A stretch of 64,000 nucleotides of DNA, taken from positions 1,054,001 to 1,118,000 of the forward strand of contig NZ_CP035319.1 in assembly GCF_004328705.1 (NCBI RefSeq). Direction: 5' to 3'. A program made the position numbers and the translations under genes. Below, piece after piece: positions 1-10,704 of this stretch (position 1 is the stretch's first letter; every line of letters starts with the position of its first letter). A model generated the notes under the pieces. That model made no database searches. It had not been told where the DNA came from and worked only from the letters and a program-made list of their open reading frames with translations. This DNA is from Rhodococcus sp. ABRD24 (GTDB taxonomy: Bacteria; Actinomycetota; Actinomycetes; Mycobacteriales; Mycobacteriaceae).

Positions 1-325
1 TCGGTGCCGGCACCAACCACAACGGGGCCAGCTCGGGCGGATCGAGTTCGCCCCATCGGCGCAACGTGTTCACCGCACCCGCGAGGGCCATTCCCATCGG
101 CACCGCCAGATCCCGGCGGCCACGTTCCTTGGCCGCAATCACCGCGCCCCGCCGCGGCCCCGCATACGGCCCCAGCGCCCACACCGGGACGCCGGGATCG
201 ACACGCGGGCGGACGGCCACCGGATCGTCCGCCAGGGTTCTACGGCACCGCTCGCACCATCCGGAACCGGAGTCGCCGCAGCCCCCACACTCGAGCGGCA
301 GAATCAGGTCCAGGAGGGCGCGCAC
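1..325 (-). CDS. ComF family phosphoribosyltransferase-like protein, partial (3' part beyond window)
   Basis: The reverse strand is open from a GTG at 325 to the window edge; its C-terminal part lies outside. The visible 108 residues start V-R-A-L-L-D and carry a CxxC...CxxC zinc-ribbon arrangement (CGGC, then CERC), followed by a segment resembling the start of a PRPP-binding fold (GPYAGPRRGAVIAAKERGR). That layout is typical of ComF/GntX proteins, which are related to DNA uptake in Bacillus but have no settled role in actinobacteria. It lies 47 bases downstream of the lpqB stop on the same strand, so it is probably the last gene of the mtrA-mtrB-lpqB unit, as in mycobacteria (Rv3242c side). 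The catalytic PRPP motif cannot be checked here. Confidence 0.8.
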   Translation of the reverse strand, partial: MRALLDLILPLECGGCGDSGSGWCERCRRTLADDPVAVRPRVDPGVPVWALGPYAGPRRGAVIAAKERGRRDLAVPMGMALAGAVNTLRRWGELDPPELAPLWLVPAP

Positions 326-372
326 CCGCCGATTGTGCCGCTGCGCACCGACAAGCTCGGCCAGACCGAGAT

Positions 373-2166
373 TCAGCCCGGCAGGACCGGAACAGCCCCC
401 ACCCCGGTCAGTCCGGGGACCTCACGCCAGTACCGGTCCCCCGCCGGATCGTTGTTGTTGAGCTGGAACACCGCGCGCGAGTCCGCGACGTACTCGGTCG
501 TCGACGACGCCTCGACCGTCAGCACCGGAGACGTGAGGTTCCGGCTCGGCAGCGGATCCATCCGCGAACCGTCCACGGCCAGCTGCACCACGGGAATCTC
601 CGCGCCCGATCGGACCACGACCACCGTGTCGCCCGTACTCCAGTCGAGCGCCAGCGCCGCGCCGCCGAGTCCGTGGGCGATCGCCCGGGGGTTGGTGAGC
701 GTGTACTCGCCGTCCCGCAATCGGATCACGGTGGCCACATAGACCTTTCCGTCCACGATCATTGCCGCGCGCACACCGTCCCGCGACAGGCGCAGTTCCG
801 TGATAGGGCCGCCCAGCGCCGAGATCTCGCCGGTCTCCACATTCACCACCGTGAGCTTGCCGGTCCCGGTCTCACGGACTACGCGCACCACGGTCGATCC
901 GTTGATTGCCGCCCACACCGTGGCACCGTCGAGCGACCACGACGGTCGCGTCACCGATTGCGCCTCGAGTGCGGTGGCGACGTTCCCGTCGTAGGTACCC
1001 ACCACGAACGCGTTCTGCGCCTCCGGTACCGGCCTGCGGGTCTCGGCGACGGCCGCCGCGAGCGATCCGTCCTGCGACAGCGCGAGCGAACGCAGATTGC
1101 CGGACGCACCGAAGTAGCCGGGCACCGCAGTCACCCCGGAGTCGCCGACACTGACCAATCCACCCCCGCGCAGCGCGTGCAGACCCACCGTTGCGCCGGC
1201 AGTCGCCAGCGGGTTGAGCGACGCGACGTCGGCTGTCGTCCAACCATCCTTATAGCGCTCATCCAGCGGGTGACCATCGGCGAGGAGTACGTACGGACCT
1301 GAAATATCAGCACTCGACAGTGTCCAGACCACCTGCGCCGCAAGCAGTTCCCGGGATTGCGTGTTCATCTTCCCCAGGCCTTGGAAGTCGACACGGATCC
1401 CGCCGAGCCCCACCCCGACCTGGGACGACCGCCCATCCGCCTTGGTGATGGTGCCGAGAACCGAGACACCGCTGCCGAGCTCGTTGCGCACCGCACCGGC
1501 CAGTGACGGCTTGGGACCGTCGATGAGCAGCCCGATCAGCTGCGTTGCCATCTGGTCCTGGCTGGTCGCAACCCACCGTAGATCGGGCACTACCGTCTGT
1601 GCCGTCGGATCCAGGAAGTACAGCGACTTGCGTTCGTACGAGTTCAGGAACTTCGGACGGTCCATGATCACGCCCGGAGGCATGTCTTCGATCCGCCACT
1701 CTCCGTCGACCTTCACCCAACTGAACCGCGCCTCGTACGTTCCTTCTCGGGCTTGGTAGAGGCCACCCGGCTCGAGCTGTCCGACGCGGTTCGCCCGAAT
1801 CGTGTAGACCGCCCGGTCGGCAGTGCGGTTCTCCAGGATCAGGTCGATCTTGTCGACGATCGTGGCGCTCGCCGCATCGTCCCAGCGCCCGGACATGTCC
1901 TTGGTCAGGAACTGCCGCGCCGCGAGATGACGGTTGGCCGGATCGGTGCTGGCCTCGACGAAGTCTCGCAGCAGCAGATCGGGTTCCCGGCCGGGGGCCG
2001 GCGCCTCCACGCTCGTGCTCACCGGGGGGCGCTCGATGGTCCCGAGCGCAAGCGGGGTCGACGAATCCGGCAGGTTCGCACAACCGGCGGCCAACAACGC
2101 CAGCACGGCCAGCAGAGCAACCGCAGCGGCGCGGACCGGGCGCCCTCCGGGTCGGGTGCCGGTCAC
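373..2166 (-). CDS. lpqB: Lipoprotein LpqB (GerMN domain)
   Basis: 597 residues, about the usual LpqB length. The N-terminus has a hydrophobic stretch ending in a lipobox, LLAAGC, with the lipidated Cys near residue 29, so the protein should sit on the outer face of the membrane. A GerMN-like domain occupies roughly residues 200-330, followed by a beta-propeller-like C-terminal half. In mycobacteria LpqB binds the extracellular part of the sensor MtrB and modulates MtrA phosphorylation; I transfer that role by family and context. Its start overlaps the mtrB stop by 4 bases (ATGA type), showing translational coupling in mtrA-mtrB-lpqB. Confidence 0.95.
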   Translation of the reverse strand: MTGTRPGGRPVRAAAVALLAVLALLAAGCANLPDSSTPLALGTIERPPVSTSVEAPAPGREPDLLLRDFVEASTDPANRHLAARQFLTKDMSGRWDDAASATIVDKIDLILENRTADRAVYTIRANRVGQLEPGGLYQAREGTYEARFSWVKVDGEWRIEDMPPGVIMDRPKFLNSYERKSLYFLDPTAQTVVPDLRWVATSQDQMATQLIGLLIDGPKPSLAGAVRNELGSGVSVLGTITKADGRSSQVGVGLGGIRVDFQGLGKMNTQSRELLAAQVVWTLSSADISGPYVLLADGHPLDERYKDGWTTADVASLNPLATAGATVGLHALRGGGLVSVGDSGVTAVPGYFGASGNLRSLALSQDGSLAAAVAETRRPVPEAQNAFVVGTYDGNVATALEAQSVTRPSWSLDGATVWAAINGSTVVRVVRETGTGKLTVVNVETGEISALGGPITELRLSRDGVRAAMIVDGKVYVATVIRLRDGEYTLTNPRAIAHGLGGAALALDWSTGDTVVVVRSGAEIPVVQLAVDGSRMDPLPSRNLTSPVLTVEASSTTEYVADSRAVFQLNNNDPAGDRYWREVPGLTGVGAVPVLPG

Positions 2167-3962
2167 GATTCCCGCTCCCGAACACGCGGCACGGTCGGCG
2201 CTTCGTCCGGGTCGGGCTGATCGACCGACACCGGCAGTGTCAACTCAGTCCGGTCGGTACTGGCCGGCGCGGGTGGCGACGGGGGTGCAGGCGCGGTCTC
2301 GGCCGGCTCGACGGCCTTCTCGCCGGGCAGTGCCTGCCCCGGAGCCTTCTTGCCCGATGGTGGCTTCAGCGGCAGTGGGCTGCGAAGCACCTTGCGTCCG
2401 CGGACCCGCGGCAGCGTCAACCGGAAGCACGCGCCCTGGCCGGGTTCGCCCCACGCTTCGAGCATGCCGTTGTGCAAGTTCGCGTCCTCGACGCTGATCG
2501 CCAGTCCCAGACCCGTACCGCCGGAGCGGCGGACCCGCGACGGGTCCGACCGCCAGAACCGGTTGAACACCAACTTCTCCTCACCCGGACGCAGACCGAC
2601 TCCCTGGTCCCGCACGATGAACGCGGCAGCATCGTCGTCGGCCCGCAGACGCAGCAGCACCGGCTTGCCCTCACCGTGATCGATCGCGTTGGCGAGCAGG
2701 TTACGCAGGATGCGCTCCACCCGCCGGGGATCGACCTCCGCGACGACAGCGTCTTCCGGCAGGTCGACAATGAGCTCCGTGGACGTATCCTTCGCGAGGT
2801 GCCGAACGGTCGAGATGGCCGCCCGCGCACACATCCGCAGATCCAATTGCTCGGCCGCGAGCTCAGCAACGCCCGCATCGTGACGGGAGATCTCGAGCAG
2901 GTCGGCGAGCAGGCTCTCGAACCGGTCCAACTCCGTGACCAGCAGCTCCGAGGACCGTTTCAGCACCGGGTCCAGCTCGTCGCTGCTGTCGTGGATGAGA
3001 TCGGCGGCCATGCGGACGGTGGTGAGCGGAGTGCGCAGCTCGTGGCTGACGTCCGAGGTGAACCGCTTCTGCAGATTGCCGAACTCCTCGAGCTGGGTGA
3101 TCTGCTTCGACAGGCTCTCCGCCATCTCGTTGAACGACATCGCCAGCCGGGCCATATCGTCCTCACCGCGGACCGGCATCCTCTCCTTGAGACGGCCGTC
3201 CGCGAACCGCACGGCGATCCGCGACGCCGACCGAATCGGCAGGACCACCTGGCGGGCCACCAGCATCGAGATCGCCGCCAGCAGCACCGCGAGAACAGCG
3301 CCGCCGATCAACAGGGTGCCCCGCACCAACGACAGACTGCGGTCCTCGCTCGCGAGCGGGAAGACGAGATACAGTTCGAGCGTCGAGATGTCCGACGCCG
3401 TCGGGCTGCCGATGATCAACGCCGGACCGGAGTAACCACCCGGATCGGACACCGTCGCGAACTGGGAAGCGATCTGGTTCGCGCGGACGAAATCGCGCAA
3501 ACTCTCGGGTATCTGGTCTGCCGGCCCACTGGACGTGGGCGGACGTGGTCCGTCCCCGGGCACGATCAGCACCGGATCGAAGGTACCCGCAGATCCCGAC
3601 GTCTGGGCACCGTCCGTCGCCCGGTTGGTGAGCGAGAGTCTGGCGCTTTCGAGCCGAACTTCCAGCGATCCACTGTCGTCGGCGCCGGACAGCTCGGCCT
3701 CGACCGTGCTCCGGGCACGGTCGATTTCCTCGGTTGCCGCGGTGATTTTCGCTTCGAGAAGGCGGTCGGTGATCTGGCTGGTCAGCACCACACCGAGGAT
3801 CGTGATCACGATCAGTGACAGCGACAGGGTCGAGACGACGACCCGGAGCTGCAGAGACCGACGCCAAGCGTGTGCCAACCAGTTGCCACACGCTCGGCAC
3901 CAGCGGATCAGCGGCGAAAACGCCCTATTGGCTCGCCGCCGGGTCCGGCCGGCACCGATCAC
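2163..3962 (-). CDS. mtrB: Sensor histidine kinase MtrB
   Basis: 599 residues. Two membrane segments (about 41-62 and 216-240) flank an extracytoplasmic sensor region; a HAMP linker follows (about 235-290), then the phospho-acceptor box [13 protein letters not shown] with His at 307. The HATPase domain shows the N box ([11 protein letters not shown]) and G boxes (DQGVGL, GTGLGLA). The tail is long and Pro/Ala-rich. MtrB phosphorylates MtrA and links cell division, peptidoglycan turnover and osmotic response in mycolata. The start overlaps the mtrA stop by 4 bases and the gene overlaps lpqB by 4 bases, so the three are one coupled operon. Confidence 0.97.
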   Translation of the reverse strand: MIGAGRTRRRANRAFSPLIRWCRACGNWLAHAWRRSLQLRVVVSTLSLSLIVITILGVVLTSQITDRLLEAKITAATEEIDRARSTVEAELSGADDSGSLEVRLESARLSLTNRATDGAQTSGSAGTFDPVLIVPGDGPRPPTSSGPADQIPESLRDFVRANQIASQFATVSDPGGYSGPALIIGSPTASDISTLELYLVFPLASEDRSLSLVRGTLLIGGAVLAVLLAAISMLVARQVVLPIRSASRIAVRFADGRLKERMPVRGEDDMARLAMSFNEMAESLSKQITQLEEFGNLQKRFTSDVSHELRTPLTTVRMAADLIHDSSDELDPVLKRSSELLVTELDRFESLLADLLEISRHDAGVAELAAEQLDLRMCARAAISTVRHLAKDTSTELIVDLPEDAVVAEVDPRRVERILRNLLANAIDHGEGKPVLLRLRADDDAAAFIVRDQGVGLRPGEEKLVFNRFWRSDPSRVRRSGGTGLGLAISVEDANLHNGMLEAWGEPGQGACFRLTLPRVRGRKVLRSPLPLKPPSGKKAPGQALPGEKAVEPAETAPAPPSPPAPASTDRTELTLPVSVDQPDPDEAPTVPRVRERES

Positions 3963-4636
3963 GGCGGTCCGGCCTTGTAGCCGACCCCCCTGACAGTCAG
4001 CACCACCTCGGGATTCTCCGGATCCTTCTCAACCTTCGCGCGCAAGCGCTGGACGTGCACGTTCACCAGACGCGTATCGGCCGCATGCCGGTACCCCCAC
4101 ACCTGCTCGAGGAGGACCTCACGCGTGAAGACCTGACGCGGCTTACGCGCGAGAGCGACCAGCAGGTCGAACTCGAGCGGGGTGAGCGAGATCAGCGCGT
4201 TGTCACGAGTCACCTTGTGCGCGGGCACGTCGATCATGATGTCGCCGATACTCAGGACTTCCGCCGGCTCCTCCTCGGTGCGGCGCAATCGTGCGCGCAC
4301 CCGGGCCACCAGTTCCTTCGGCTTGAACGGCTTCATGATGTAGTCGTCCGCACCCGATTCGAGACCCAGGACGACGTCCACCGTGTCCGTCCGGGCCGTG
4401 AGCATCACGATCGGGACACCCGACTCCGCCCGCAGCACACGGCACACGTCGATACCGTTCATACCCGGAAGCATGAGGTCGAGCAGCACCAAGTCCGGCC
4501 GGATCTCACGGACAGCCGGCAGCGCCTGACTGCCGTCCCCCACTACGTAAGGCTCGAATCCCTCACCGCGAAGCACGATGGTGAGCATCTCGGCGAGAGC
4601 TGTGTCATCGTCGACAACCAGAATCCTTGGCTTCAT
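3959..4636 (-). CDS. mtrA: DNA-binding response regulator MtrA
   Basis: 225 residues, OmpR/PhoB type. The receiver domain (1-120) has the acidic pocket (DDD at 9-11), phospho-acceptor Asp53 in LLDLMLPG and Lys102 in MKPFKPKE. The winged-helix domain (about 130-222) ends in the typical VRGVGYKAG. Near identity to MtrA of mycobacteria and corynebacteria by recall makes the name secure. MtrA controls cell-wall hydrolase and replication/division genes. First gene of mtrA-mtrB-lpqB, with 4-base overlap to mtrB. A hairpin at 4659-4691 lies between tmk and this start. Confidence 0.98.
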   Translation of the reverse strand: MKPRILVVDDDTALAEMLTIVLRGEGFEPYVVGDGSQALPAVREIRPDLVLLDLMLPGMNGIDVCRVLRAESGVPIVMLTARTDTVDVVLGLESGADDYIMKPFKPKELVARVRARLRRTEEEPAEVLSIGDIMIDVPAHKVTRDNALISLTPLEFDLLVALARKPRQVFTREVLLEQVWGYRHAADTRLVNVHVQRLRAKVEKDPENPEVVLTVRGVGYKAGPP

Positions 4637-4658
4637 ATCCCTATCGTTACACCTTCGA

Positions 4659-4691
4659 CGCCGTGGGAGGCGCGTTCGCTCCTACGGCGTG
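4659..4691 (-). terminator. Hairpin between tmk and mtrA
   Basis: An inverted repeat pairs ACGCCGT at 4659-4665 with ACGGCGT at 4685-4691, continues through a G-T wobble and GGAG/CTCC, then one bulged base and CG/CG. It lies 12 bases past the tmk stop and 22 bases before the mtrA start. No long T run follows, as is common in actinobacteria. It may end tmk transcripts, or it may sit in the mtrA leader if transcription starts upstream. Confidence 0.55.
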
Positions 4692-4703
4692 CCGTTCATT
4701 GCT

Positions 4704-5363
4704 TCAGTGGCGCACCCTGTGCTCATGCAAGAGTGCCAGTTTATCGGCGAGCGTGCCCGGATCGACATCGGGCATGACGGTCAACCACGGCGAATTCCAG
4801 TCGGCTGCCGCCAGTTCCCGGTACACCTCACCGGTGCGGGACTGCAGGTCACGGTCCCTTTCGTAGGCGTCGAGCGCCCGGGCGCTGTCGGCTGCCTCCC
4901 GTAGCCGGGCCCGTTCCTCGGCGAGGGCGACCGGCACGTCGAGATAGATCTGCAGATCCGGCCGGGGCAGCCCGAGGCGATCGAACTCGAGGGCCTCGAT
5001 CCACGTGACGAATTCGCCGTCGGCGTGCTGGTGCATCCGCGCAGCACCATATGCGGCATTCGACGCGACGTAACGGTCGAGGATCACCACGTCGCGCCCG
5101 GCGACGAGCTCCCGCAGATGCGCGGCCGCGCCGGCCCGGTCGAGTGCGAACATCACGGCCATCGCGTGGACGGAATCACTCAGGTCGCCGTGTGCGCCTT
5201 TGAGCGCCTCCGACGCCAGATCCGCGTGCACGGAGCTGCCGTACCGCGGAAAGTCGAGCGTGGCGACCGTCAATCCGACGCGTTCGAGGTGCTCGACCAC
5301 CTTGCCGACGAGTGTCCGCTTGCCCGCGCCGTCAAGGCCTTCCAGTGCGATGAGAGTTCCCAC
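4704..5363 (-). CDS. tmk: Thymidylate kinase
   Basis: 219 residues. Phosphorylates dTMP to dTDP with ATP in the cytosol. The P-loop is GLDGAGKRT (9-17), with Arg after the Lys, the same variant as in M. tuberculosis TMPK. Further family motifs are FPRYG (about 39-43) and DRYVASNAAYGAAR (about 95-108), which binds the base and carries the DR(Y/H) signature. Gene order tmk-mtrA-mtrB-lpqB is the actinobacterial standard. The upstream amidohydrolase ends only 11 bases before this start, so both are probably co-transcribed. Confidence 0.96.
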   Translation of the reverse strand: MGTLIALEGLDGAGKRTLVGKVVEHLERVGLTVATLDFPRYGSSVHADLASEALKGAHGDLSDSVHAMAVMFALDRAGAAAHLRELVAGRDVVILDRYVASNAAYGAARMHQHADGEFVTWIEALEFDRLGLPRPDLQIYLDVPVALAEERARLREAADSARALDAYERDRDLQSRTGEVYRELAAADWNSPWLTVMPDVDPGTLADKLALLHEHRVRH

Positions 5364-5374
5364 GGACGCCGAGC

Positions 5375-6703
5375 CTATCGGTGCTCGCGGCCACCGCCCG
5401 AGCTCGCGTCCGAAAAGGACTGCTGCAGCGCGTTCTTGACCACCTCACCGTTCTTGACGATGACGGACAGGTACTTGTCCGGCTCCGCCAGCAGGGCGAG
5501 ATCGTCGAGCGGGTTTCCGTCGACGAGCAGCACATCCGCCCACGCCCCGGCCTGGATCACACCGAAGGGCGCATCCCGGTACGGGTCACGTTCGCCGGCG
5601 AGACGGAACAGACGCGCGTTACCCGACGTCAGCATTCGCAGCGCCCCGACGTTGCCGTAGTAGTCGGCGAGCCGGACAGCCATATCGCTCTGCCGGGCGG
5701 CAGATTGCGGTTCGAGCAACAGGTCGGTACCGAACGCGACGTTGACGCCGTGCTTCTTCGCCCAGCCGTACACGTCCGCCACTCCCTCACAGATCCGGCG
5801 GTTCTTCTCCGCACGATCCGGGTCCGGGAAGTGGTGATCGTCCTCCGCGAACGGCTGCATCGACAACCACACGTCCGCCTCGGCCATCAAGGCAATGGTC
5901 GCCTCGTCCGCAAGGTGACCGTGCTCGATCGACTTGACTCCGGCATCGATGGCCCGTCTGATGCCCGTGACGTTGTACACGTGGGTGGCGACGTAGGTTC
6001 CGTAATCAGTGGCCGCATCGACCGCTGCCCGCAGCTCGCCCGCTGTGAACTGCACGGTGTACAGGGGGTCGTAGGTGGACGCGGCACCACCACCCACCAT
6101 CAGCTTGATCTGCGAGGCTCCCCGTTTGAGCTGCTCCCGTACCGCTGCGAGAACGCGCTGCTCGCCGTCCGCAATGCGCATGAAGCCGATCTCTTCGGAC
6201 CGGTTGGGTGCACCGCCCAGTGCGGTCGGGGTGTCGTAGACATTGCCGAAGTCGCCGTGGCCGCTCGTCTGGGAGATCGCGGCCTGGCTCGGATAGATGC
6301 GCGGACCGGGGAACAGGCCCCGGTCGATCGCGGACTTTATGCTCGCGGTATCACCTGCCATGTCCCGTACGGTCGTGAAGCCACGCATCAGCATGTTCCG
6401 CGCCTCGGCGACGCCATTGAGCGCGATGTGGGCCTGTGTTCCCGTCAGCAGGTCGATGTACGTGTTCGCGTTGCCGACCAGATGGACGTGCGCATCGCTC
6501 ATGCCGGGCATCAGCACCCGGCCACCGCCGTCGAGGACCACGGTGTCGCGGGCAGGCGCATCGCCTATCGGCGAGTCGGAGACCGCGGCAATCGTGCCGC
6601 CCTCGATCAGGACGTCGCCGTGAACGAGATCTGCGGAGACTCCGTCGAACACCCGGACGTCGCGAAAGAGTAGACGCTCACCGGTTCGCGCTATAGCTGT
6701 CAT
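5375..6703 (-). CDS. Amidohydrolase family protein
   Basis: 442 residues from the ATG at 6703. Metal-dependent hydrolase of the imidazolonepropionase/prolidase-like amidohydrolase branch: SDAHVHLVGN gives the HxH pair after the first strand, later His residues appear in ATHVYN and IEHGHLAD, and the catalytic Asp fits FGTDLLLEPQ. An upstream GTG at 6775 in the same frame would add 24 residues, but that codon lies inside the loop of the sahH terminator hairpin (6752-6790), and family members usually begin near the R-L-L-F-R-D-V segment, so the internal ATG is preferred. Substrate unknown. Neighbour tmk follows after 11 bases. Confidence 0.85.
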   Translation of the reverse strand: MTAIARTGERLLFRDVRVFDGVSADLVHGDVLIEGGTIAAVSDSPIGDAPARDTVVLDGGGRVLMPGMSDAHVHLVGNANTYIDLLTGTQAHIALNGVAEARNMLMRGFTTVRDMAGDTASIKSAIDRGLFPGPRIYPSQAAISQTSGHGDFGNVYDTPTALGGAPNRSEEIGFMRIADGEQRVLAAVREQLKRGASQIKLMVGGGAASTYDPLYTVQFTAGELRAAVDAATDYGTYVATHVYNVTGIRRAIDAGVKSIEHGHLADEATIALMAEADVWLSMQPFAEDDHHFPDPDRAEKNRRICEGVADVYGWAKKHGVNVAFGTDLLLEPQSAARQSDMAVRLADYYGNVGALRMLTSGNARLFRLAGERDPYRDAPFGVIQAGAWADVLLVDGNPLDDLALLAEPDKYLSVIVKNGEVVKNALQQSFSDASSGGGREHR

Positions 6704-6751
6704 ACGTGGTGACAGTAGCGCGGGAAGGTCCACGGGACCGCCGATTACCAC

Positions 6752-6790
6752 CTGTGGCCGGGAATCATGAGACACGATTCCCGGCCACAG
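6752..6790 (-). terminator. Strong terminator hairpin after sahH
   Basis: Perfect 15-base arms at 6752-6766 and 6776-6790 (core CTGTGGCCGGGAAT / ATTCCCGGCCACAG) with a 9-base loop. The stem begins 31 bases past the sahH stop. No T tract is visible. Its position before the amidohydrolase suggests the two genes are separate transcription units. Confidence 0.8.
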
Positions 6791-6821
6791 CCGAAGGGGG
6801 ATGCCGAGCGTCAGCGGTACC

Positions 6822-8300
<1,479 letters not shown>

Positions 8301-8343
8301 ATGCCTCTCCTGTTCGCTGTCTGGAATGCTCCCCAGGCTATCG

Positions 8344-8376
8344 GGTACTCATTCGCCCTTGGGGACGGGCAGTACC
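8344..8376 (-). terminator. Possible hairpin between tetR and sahH
   Basis: GGTACT (8344-8349) pairs with AGTACC (8371-8376) and, inside, GCCC (8355-8358) with GGGC (8367-8370), with an asymmetric bulge. It begins immediately after the TetR stop. The stem is weak, so termination is only a possibility. Confidence 0.3.
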
Positions 8377-8985
8377 TCACACCCTGGTCACGATATCCAC
8401 GTAGGGCGCCAACAGCGCCGCCAGCTCCTGCGCATCGTCACGATCCGATGCCGGCGGCATCGAGACATAGCTGAGGGCGATGCGCACGACGCCGTGGGCC
8501 AGGATCGACGAATCCGCCTCCGGTGCCTGAATCCAGCTCCGCCGGAACGTCTCCGCCAACCGCTCCGACGCACGCGCGACCAGCGGCGCACTGTCGGTCG
8601 TGACGATCCGTAACAGATCGGGCTTGGCAGCCCCGTTCCGCAACGACCGGACCAGCGGATCCTCGGCACTGGCGTGGAAATACACCGCGAAACCGTCCAC
8701 CAGGGCCGCGCGCGCGTCGCCGACATGGGCGTACACCGCGGACTCCACCGCATCGACGAACCGATCGACCAGCCGCAGCGCATACCCTTCTGCGAGCCCC
8801 TGTCGCGACCCGAACTCGTTGTACAGCGTCTGACGACTGATGCCGGCCATGGCCGCGACGTCCGTCATCGTCACCTTCGACCAGTCCCGCTCGAGCAACA
8901 GATCGTGCACGGCGCCCAGGATCGACTCGCGCAGGAGGAGCCGTGCCGCCTCCTGATACGGCACCCGCTCATATGACTCGGTCAT
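8377..8985 (-). CDS. TetR family regulator of the alkB operon (AlkU-like)
   Basis: 202 residues from the ATG at 8985 (M-T-E-S-Y-E-R-V). The N-terminal HTH is clear: the segment VTMTDVAAMAGISRQTLYN with the FGSRQGL helix typical of TetR. A longer frame runs upstream to 9153, but it would read through the rubredoxin gene rubB and adds a low-complexity tail, so the shorter start is chosen. It is the last gene of alkB-rubA-rubB-tetR, matching rhodococcal alkB clusters (alkU) and Rv3249c in M. tuberculosis. The effector is not known; autoregulation of the operon is inferred from position. Confidence 0.88.
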   Translation of the reverse strand: MTESYERVPYQEAARLLLRESILGAVHDLLLERDWSKVTMTDVAAMAGISRQTLYNEFGSRQGLAEGYALRLVDRFVDAVESAVYAHVGDARAALVDGFAVYFHASAEDPLVRSLRNGAAKPDLLRIVTTDSAPLVARASERLAETFRRSWIQAPEADSSILAHGVVRIALSYVSMPPASDRDDAQELAALLAPYVDIVTRV

Positions 8986-8995
8986 GGGTTCGACC

Positions 8996-9178
8996 CTAAC
9001 TGCGCTCCACCTCGACCATGAAGAAGTCCTCCTTGGCCGCACCACAATCGGGGCAACTCCAGTCGTCAGGGATGTCGTCCCACCGGGTGCCGGGCGCAAT
9101 GCCGTCCTCTGGCCAGCCGAGCTCCTCGTCGTATTCGAATCCACACTGCGCACACTGATACAGCTTGTACTCGTTCAT
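8996..9178 (-). CDS. rubB: Rubredoxin (second copy)
   Basis: 60 residues from ATG 9178. Iron-sulfur-free one-iron electron carrier: the four Fe ligands are in CAQC (about 9-12) and CPDC (about 42-45), with the family's [16 protein letters not shown] loop and W-x-C-P-D-C-G. It carries electrons from a rubredoxin reductase to AlkB. It follows rubA by 20 bases and precedes the TetR gene by 10 bases. The second rubredoxin in such tandems is usually the AlkG2-type form able to support alkane hydroxylation; which copy does so here cannot be told from sequence alone. Confidence 0.93.
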   Translation of the reverse strand: MNEYKLYQCAQCGFEYDEELGWPEDGIAPGTRWDDIPDDWSCPDCGAAKEDFFMVEVERS

Positions 9179-9198
9179 GATCACCGTCCTGTTCCCCG

Positions 9199-9360
9199 TC
9201 AGAAGGGCTCGAAATCGATCTTCTCCCGCACTCCGCAGTCGGGGCAGCACCAGTCCTCGGGCACCGCGTCCCATGTCGTGCCGGCCGGGAATCCCTCACG
9301 TGGTGCGCCGACGGCCTCATCGAACACGTACTCGCACACCGGGCACCGATACGCACTCAC
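9199..9360 (-). CDS. rubA: Rubredoxin (first copy)
   Basis: 53 residues starting at GTG 9360; a very short gene that is easy to miss. Sequence begins [10 protein letters not shown] and ends near R-E-K-I-D-F-E-P-F. The two Fe(Cys)4 pairs are CPVC (6-9) and CPDC (39-42), with the [15 protein letters not shown] loop between them. Its start overlaps the alkB stop by 4 bases (GTGA), so translation is coupled to alkB. Role: electron transfer to the alkane hydroxylase. Confidence 0.93.
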   Translation of the reverse strand: MSAYRCPVCEYVFDEAVGAPREGFPAGTTWDAVPEDWCCPDCGVREKIDFEPF

Positions 9361-10568
9361 ACCGCACCTCCATACGTCGCGAGCAGCTTCTCGCGTTTAC
9401 TCGGCTGCAGATTCACCTGGGTGATGTCACCGCCATAGTGGGCGAGCACTTTCCGATCCATCACCGACCGCCACAGCGGCGGCACATACGCGAGCATGAT
9501 CATGCTCGCGTAGCCACTCGGCAGGTTCGGCGCAATGTCCATGCTGCGCAACGTCTGATAGCGCCGTGTCGGATTCGCGTGATGGTCACTGTGCCGCTGC
9601 AGGTGGTACAGAAAGATATTGGTACAGATGTGGTCGCTGTTCCAGCTGTGCGCCGGCGTGCAACGCTCGTACCGTCCACTCGCGGTGCGCTGGCGCAGCA
9701 GCCCGTAGTGCTCGAGATAGTTCACGGTCTCGAGGAGCGTGAAACCGAAGACGGCCTGCAGCACCAGATACGGCGCCACCTCCCATCCGAAGATCACGAT
9801 CATCGCCCCGAACAGTACGACCGACATCAGCCATGCATTGAGGACGTCGTTGCGAATCGTCCACGGCCCCTTGCCCAACCGTTCGAGCCGAGCCTTCTCC
9901 AGACCCCACGACGACCGCAGACTTCCCCATACACTGCGCGGCAGGAATGCCCAGAAACTCTCACCGAATCGGGAACTCGCCGGGTCCTCCGGCGTCGCGA
10001 CCCGCACATGATGCCCGCGGTTGTGCTCGATGTAGAAGTGACCGTAGAAGGACTGCGCGAGCGTAATTTTCGACAGCCAGCGCTCCAGGTTGTCCTTCTT
10101 GTGCCCGAGTTCGTGGGCGGTGTTGATCCCGATGCCCGCAACGCACCCCACACTGATCGCCAGACCGATCTTCGAGATGATCCCGAGCCCGCCGTCGACT
10201 CCGATCCACCCCAGGTCGTCAGCTGACCACAGGTAGCACGCGAGGACGATGGTCACGATCTGCAACGGGATGTAGGCATAGGTACACCAGCGGTAATACC
10301 GGTCGTTCTCGAGCTGCTCCATCACCTCGTCCGGTGGATTCTGGCCGTCCGCACCGAAGGCGAGGTCGAGGATGGGCAGGAGCACGTATACGAGCAGCGG
10401 TCCGATCCACCACCACACCGGTGCGACCACCCCGAGCCCCACCCGATCGGTCAGCCACACCAACCCGATCGCCAGGAAGATTGCCGTCGGCGGAATCAGC
10501 CCCAGGAGCCAGAGATAGCGCTTCTTGTCCCTCCACACCGCCGAATCGGCGGTTGCATGCGTCGCCAC
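9357..10568 (-). CDS. alkB: Alkane 1-monooxygenase
   Basis: 403 residues. Integral-membrane non-haem di-iron hydroxylase that oxidises medium-chain n-alkanes to 1-alkanols. The histidine boxes are HELGHKK, EHNRGHH and LQRHSDHH, plus the AlkB-specific NYLEHYGLLRQ. Hydrophobic helices lie between about 20-40, 45-65, 90-110, 120-140 and 240-265. The start is GTG preceded by AAAGGGG at good spacing. It heads alkB-rubA-rubB-tetR. Two short inverted repeats lie upstream (10590-10603 and 10646-10661). Equivalent to rhodococcal alkB1-type clusters and Rv3252c. Confidence 0.97.
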   Translation of the reverse strand: MATHATADSAVWRDKKRYLWLLGLIPPTAIFLAIGLVWLTDRVGLGVVAPVWWWIGPLLVYVLLPILDLAFGADGQNPPDEVMEQLENDRYYRWCTYAYIPLQIVTIVLACYLWSADDLGWIGVDGGLGIISKIGLAISVGCVAGIGINTAHELGHKKDNLERWLSKITLAQSFYGHFYIEHNRGHHVRVATPEDPASSRFGESFWAFLPRSVWGSLRSSWGLEKARLERLGKGPWTIRNDVLNAWLMSVVLFGAMIVIFGWEVAPYLVLQAVFGFTLLETVNYLEHYGLLRQRTASGRYERCTPAHSWNSDHICTNIFLYHLQRHSDHHANPTRRYQTLRSMDIAPNLPSGYASMIMLAYVPPLWRSVMDRKVLAHYGGDITQVNLQPSKREKLLATYGGAV

Positions 10569-10589
10569 GGAAATCCCCTTTCACGAGAC

Positions 10590-10661
10590 CGCTCATGTGA
10601 GCGACATCACCATGAATTGGACGATACCCGTCAGCTCGTACTGTGACTAGACAAATCTAGT
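10590..10661 (-). promoter_or_regulatory. alkB upstream region with two inverted repeats
   Basis: Between alkB and the permease gene, CGCTCA-TG-TGAGCG (10590-10603) and ACTAGA-CAAA-TCTAGT (10646-10661) are both perfect short palindromes. They lie 22 and 78 bases upstream of the alkB start. Either could be the TetR operator; the farther one sits in an AT-rich patch that could hold the promoter. No footprint is known to me for this exact sequence. Confidence 0.4.
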
Positions 10662-10704
10662 AATTTTGTAAATCACCCGCGGCGATCGACGCGGACCAGG
10701 GCGC

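Noticed and set aside
4..1302. Long plus-strand frame of 432 codons
   Set aside because: It lies antisense to comF-like and lpqB, is Arg/Pro-rich without any motif, and is a high-GC shadow frame.
8301..8376. Possible SAH riboswitch ahead of sahH
   Set aside because: The 76-base interval is short and shows only a weak hairpin near the tetR stop; no conserved SAH aptamer elements are visible.
8986..9153. N-terminal extension of the TetR regulator to 9153
   Set aside because: It would run through the rubB gene in another frame and is low-complexity, while the HTH domain begins shortly after ATG 8985.
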